From assembly GCA_019916065.1 (NCBI GenBank), contig CM034241.1:22149541-22213540 (forward strand): a DNA stretch of 64,000 bases, written 5' to 3'. Shown here in pieces: positions 61,223 through 64,000 of the stretch. Position 1 is the first letter of the stretch; each line of letters opens with the position of its first letter. Origin of the DNA: Vitellaria paradoxa (lineage: Eukaryota; Streptophyta; Magnoliopsida; Ericales; Sapotaceae). Under the pieces are notes generated by a model, which saw nothing but the letters and a program-made list of their open reading frames with translations, had not been told where the DNA came from and ran no database searches. The translations under genes were made by a program, and so were the position numbers.

Positions 61223-62790
61223 TGTAAACACCCCAATTTGCCCCATTTACTTAAACATTACAATATTTAATACTTTTAGATGAATGGTGCTCCACTGATT
61301 AAAATCTATTAATCGTAGGATATGTCAAAGCACTAGAAATCAACAAAAATCAAACATTCAGCAAAATGCTGATTGTATCCCTAGAGCTAAGGAGAAGTCA
61401 AGCTGAAGGCCTAGATTAAGATAAACACCACCAAACTGTACAGGCATATCTAAGACACCAAACAAACAATTCCTACTTTAACAAAAGATACAAAGTCCAA
61501 ACTCAAAGGTCAATTCAATCCAGAAGTCAAAAATGGCCTTTACATGTGCAGTTGAAAGACGGTATCGATTGGAATAGCCAGATCAACCCAGAAACAAACA
61601 AGGAGATACTACACATCCTACATAATGTCAAAGGATATAGAGGCATGCTCAAAATAGTTAAAATACCACTTCAGAGATCATCTGGCCTCCATCGACTCAA
61701 AATGGCTTCTACTGACAATAAGGAAGCTACTAGGGCACCAGACACAATCAAAAGCCTTCAAATTACACGAGTAGGTCAGGGATTAATTTTCTTAGGTAAT
61801 GACATAGCTAGGTTTGGTCAGAAAATCATTAATATTTTATAAATTCATAAAAATGTTCAGGAGCCATATTGATGGAATTTTTGGATTTCTCATACCCAAA
61901 AATGGTAGGAGAAGTCATCCTGGTGATGCTTCCAAGGGTTAGGCAAAGGAATTGGGAGACCCCCATCCGTTTCAGCCCATTTCAGAGTGGCAATTTTTAA
62001 ATATACCTAACTCGATCCTAGAGAATTTTAATTGAACCAAAATTTGACCGAATTCATTTAATTCTCTCCAAAAGTGCCTAAGAGGTCCTCAGATCTCCAG
62101 AAAACTATCCAGAATCTCCTAAAACAATTCGAACCTATCAGGACAGAACCTAGACCTAGCCGAGCATGGCTTGAGCCAAAAGTTGCAGGCTAAATGGACA
62201 TTTTTCCTATACTTAGTTGCAAACGGGTTTGTCATACCCCTTTACAATTGTTTTGCCTACCAGGTTAAGCAAAAACTTCTGCCTATGTTGTCTGGCAAAC
62301 CGTTTTACCCACAAAGCTGAGCAGGCTTCTCCACCTGTGAATTTAGGCAAAATTCTTTGCAATGCAAAGCATGCAAGATTTTTTCCCATAAAGTCAACTG
62401 AGAGTTTTTGCCCATAAGCTTGGGTAGACAAATTTGCTTGAGCAGCTTGGGTAGAAGCTTTGTTTGGGGTCAAGAAAAAAACCTATAAATAGGGCCTTCC
62501 CCCTTATTTTTCATAACACTCGATGCACTCAGAGCTCATATGGTGAGAGCAACACTCCAGATTTTCTCTCTCTAAAAAACCTGCATTAATAAAAATTTTC
62601 TCTCTCTAAAAAATTTTTATTTTATTTTTCAATTCAATTTATTTGCATAATTAGAATAAAAATAATTTTAATTATGTAAATAAAAATATTTTGTCAATAA
62701 AAGGTATTCGGATCAAACTTAAGTTTAGGCTAGACCCAACACATGATATTAACTAGATTTGCCCAAGACAATTTGATAAAAATCCAGACA
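61223..62790 (+). repeat. Probable gypsy-type LTR (right end uncertain)
   Basis: Starts TGTAAACACCCCAATTTGCC, a start common in Tat/Ogre-type LTRs. It contains a strong TATA box (cctataaataggg, 62482-62494) followed by a pyrimidine-rich leader (ctctctctaaaaaa, twice). No second copy or target repeat was found, so the boundary near 62790 is a guess. Open frames 61546-61842 and 62213-62473 have no known domain. Confidence 0.5.
62482..62494 (+). promoter_or_regulatory. TATA box of the probable LTR
   Basis: cctataaataggg is a near-ideal plant TATA context, about 1.26 kb from the LTR start. Confidence 0.55.
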
Positions 62791-62802
62791 TCATGAATTT
62801 GA

Positions 62803-63160
62803 CATGCCCACATCATACTATCATGTCATGCTATGCCATGCCATTATACTATGTGTACCACGCCATGTCAAGCCATGACATCACATTACCGTGCCAGGCT
62901 ATGCCAAATATCATTATACCATGGTATGTCATCCCTACCATGTTATACTATGCTATTACCATGCTACATTATGTTACTATGCCATATCACTATGCTATGC
63001 CATGCTTCCATGTCTTATCATCATCACATATCATGGTATAACATGCTAGGACATCGTTTACCATGTTAGCACATGTTATGAGATACCATGCGCCATGTCT
63101 TGATGTACCAGCACATTCCTTGACATGCTAGAACACATCGAGACATGCAAACACACACCC
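62803..63160. repeat. CATG-word low-complexity tract
   Basis: Built almost entirely from catg, ccatg, tatgc and cacat words (for example catgtcatgctatgccatgc), with irregular periodicity. It is not a clean microsatellite. It generates overlapping Met/His/Tyr-rich open frames that are not genes. Confidence 0.8.
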
Positions 63161-63499
63161 AGTTGGCCTGACACAAACTTAAAAATTAAATGCTTACCAT
63201 TCAAGAGTATTCACCTGAGTCAGCGAGGCTCCAGAGACTGGGAATGATTTAGAATTAGCTAAGCTAGTGATTTTTAAGTCATGCATTCCTTTAGACATAT
63301 CTAGCTTGCATCCTTCAATTACCATTCTGTCATCACGTTCAAATGCTCAGACATTTCTGATCATATCAAATGCATCATTTACATTATACTAGTCTTCTAG
63401 ACACATAGATTTAATCATCACCATCTAGAGTTAAGTTCCCCTTTAGAGCTAAACTTCTTTTTTAAATAATAAACACTCACTCACACTTGCGAGGTGCAT

Positions 63500-63995
63500 C
63501 CTTATAGTAAGGCTCCTTTCCACAGCTATGCACTAGGCACTAACTGTTTCTTCTCATCTAGAGCAAGGCTTTTTTCTCTAGTTATGTGCAAGGCCTTAAT
63601 TGTTTTTTTTCTTATTTGGAGCAAGGCTCCTTTCTTTAGTTATGCACGAGGCGCTAAGTATCTTTTATCATCTGGAGCAAGGCTCCATTCTCTAATTAGG
63701 CACAAGGCATTAACTGTCTCTTATCATCTGGATCAAGGCTCATTTCTCCAGTTATGTGCAAGGTGCTAACTATTCTTTTACTTTGAAGCGAGGCTCCTTT
63801 TCCAAGTTAAGCATGAGATAATAAATGCCTGTTATCATTTGAAGTGAAGCTCTCTTCCTAAAGTCATGTGCATGATGCTAATTTTTATTTTAGTCTTAGA
63901 ACTAGGCTCTCACAATATAAGGATGATTACTTCTAATACATACCTAGAGCTGGGCTCTTTTTTTTCCCTCATCCCATATCAATAGTGAGGCTCCT
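63500..63995 (+). repeat. Diverged ~56-bp tandem array
   Basis: About eight or nine copies of a unit containing gagcaaggctcctttctc, then tagttatgcacaaggc and taactgtttcttatcatctg. Copies start near 63505, 63561, 63619, 63675, 63731, 63785 and later; spacing is 54-58 bp. Later copies are more diverged, and the array may continue past the window edge. It sits inside or next to a probable gypsy element. Confidence 0.85.
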
Positions 63996-64000
63996 TTACA

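Noticed and set aside
62793..63069. Overlapping Met/His/Cys-rich ORFs as small secreted peptides
   Set aside because: They are by-products of the CATG-word tract, open in more than one frame at once.
63494..63769. 91-codon ORF as a repeat protein
   Set aside because: It is the translation of the 56-bp tandem array; 56 is not a multiple of three and the copies are diverged, so the apparent repeats come from DNA.
63500..63995. CRISPR-like array
   Set aside because: Units are adjacent and diverged with no unique spacers, and the genome is a plant.
1..64000. tRNA, rRNA or microRNA genes
   Set aside because: No cloverleaf with A/B boxes, no rRNA core sequence and no isolated miRNA-like hairpin was recognised by eye; a covariance-model scan was not possible.

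Overview
This window is nuclear DNA of a flowering plant: AT-rich, with GT-AG introns and dense plant retrotransposons and DNA transposons. One conserved host gene is recognisable. It is the 3' part of SPINDLY (SPY), the nucleocytoplasmic protein O-fucosyltransferase that acts in DELLA/gibberellin signalling. Five exons on the + strand (199-293, 428-563, 651-868, 16639-16766, 19009-19451) join in phase and give the last 339 residues and the stop codon. The rest of the gene lies upstream of the window. Species cannot be fixed from sequence alone.

Region 1 (1-19.5 kb), SPY with a transposon-filled intron. The third SPY intron in the window is 15.8 kb. It holds a small MITE with an exact 8/9-bp target duplication (1878-2348), a minus-strand Ty3/gypsy remnant (LTR, primer site and gag, about 4.9-8.1 kb), a degraded 2.8-kb hAT transposon with a near-perfect 8-bp target duplication (8192-10984), and a nearly intact 5.0-kb Ty1/copia element (11469-16463). 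The copia LTRs are 98.3% identical, and its only visible defects are five nonsense codons in one otherwise unbroken frame. It ends 175 bp before the next SPY exon. The last intron carries a foldback MITE (16904-17410) and a partial tandem copy of an exon/donor junction.

Region 2 (19.5-22.6 kb). SPY 3' flank with poly(T)/poly(G) tracts, then a 5'-truncated LINE (L1-type) ORF2 remnant on the minus strand.

Region 3 (22.6-58.2 kb), a nested retrotransposon. An old Athila-like Ty3/gypsy element (element A, + strand) is split in three places: gag-protease (22.6-24.6 kb), RT-RNase H (43.0-45.0 kb), integrase (47.0-48.3 kb) and the Athila-type third ORF (56.9-58.2 kb). The interruptions are: (i) LTR element R (24632-43025, target duplication CCTAG on both sides), which itself holds a CACTA transposon carrying a captured kinesin-5 motor fragment and a deletion derivative of a chromovirus-like gypsy (34625-40830); (ii) a solo LTR related to that derivative, minus strand (44976-47021, duplication tctcg/tcttg); (iii) a complete but decayed minus-strand Ty1/copia element (49439-56924, duplication GTAGG).

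Region 4 (58.2-64 kb). Non-coding: a small foldback repeat, a probable LTR starting TGTAAACACC with a TATA box, a stretch built of CATG-type words, and a tandem array of about 56 bp that runs to the window edge.

Apart from SPY there is no convincing intact protein gene. The main interest lies in the insertion history, the gene-fragment capture, the C-to-T type decay and the possible effect of these insertions on SPY splicing and expression.
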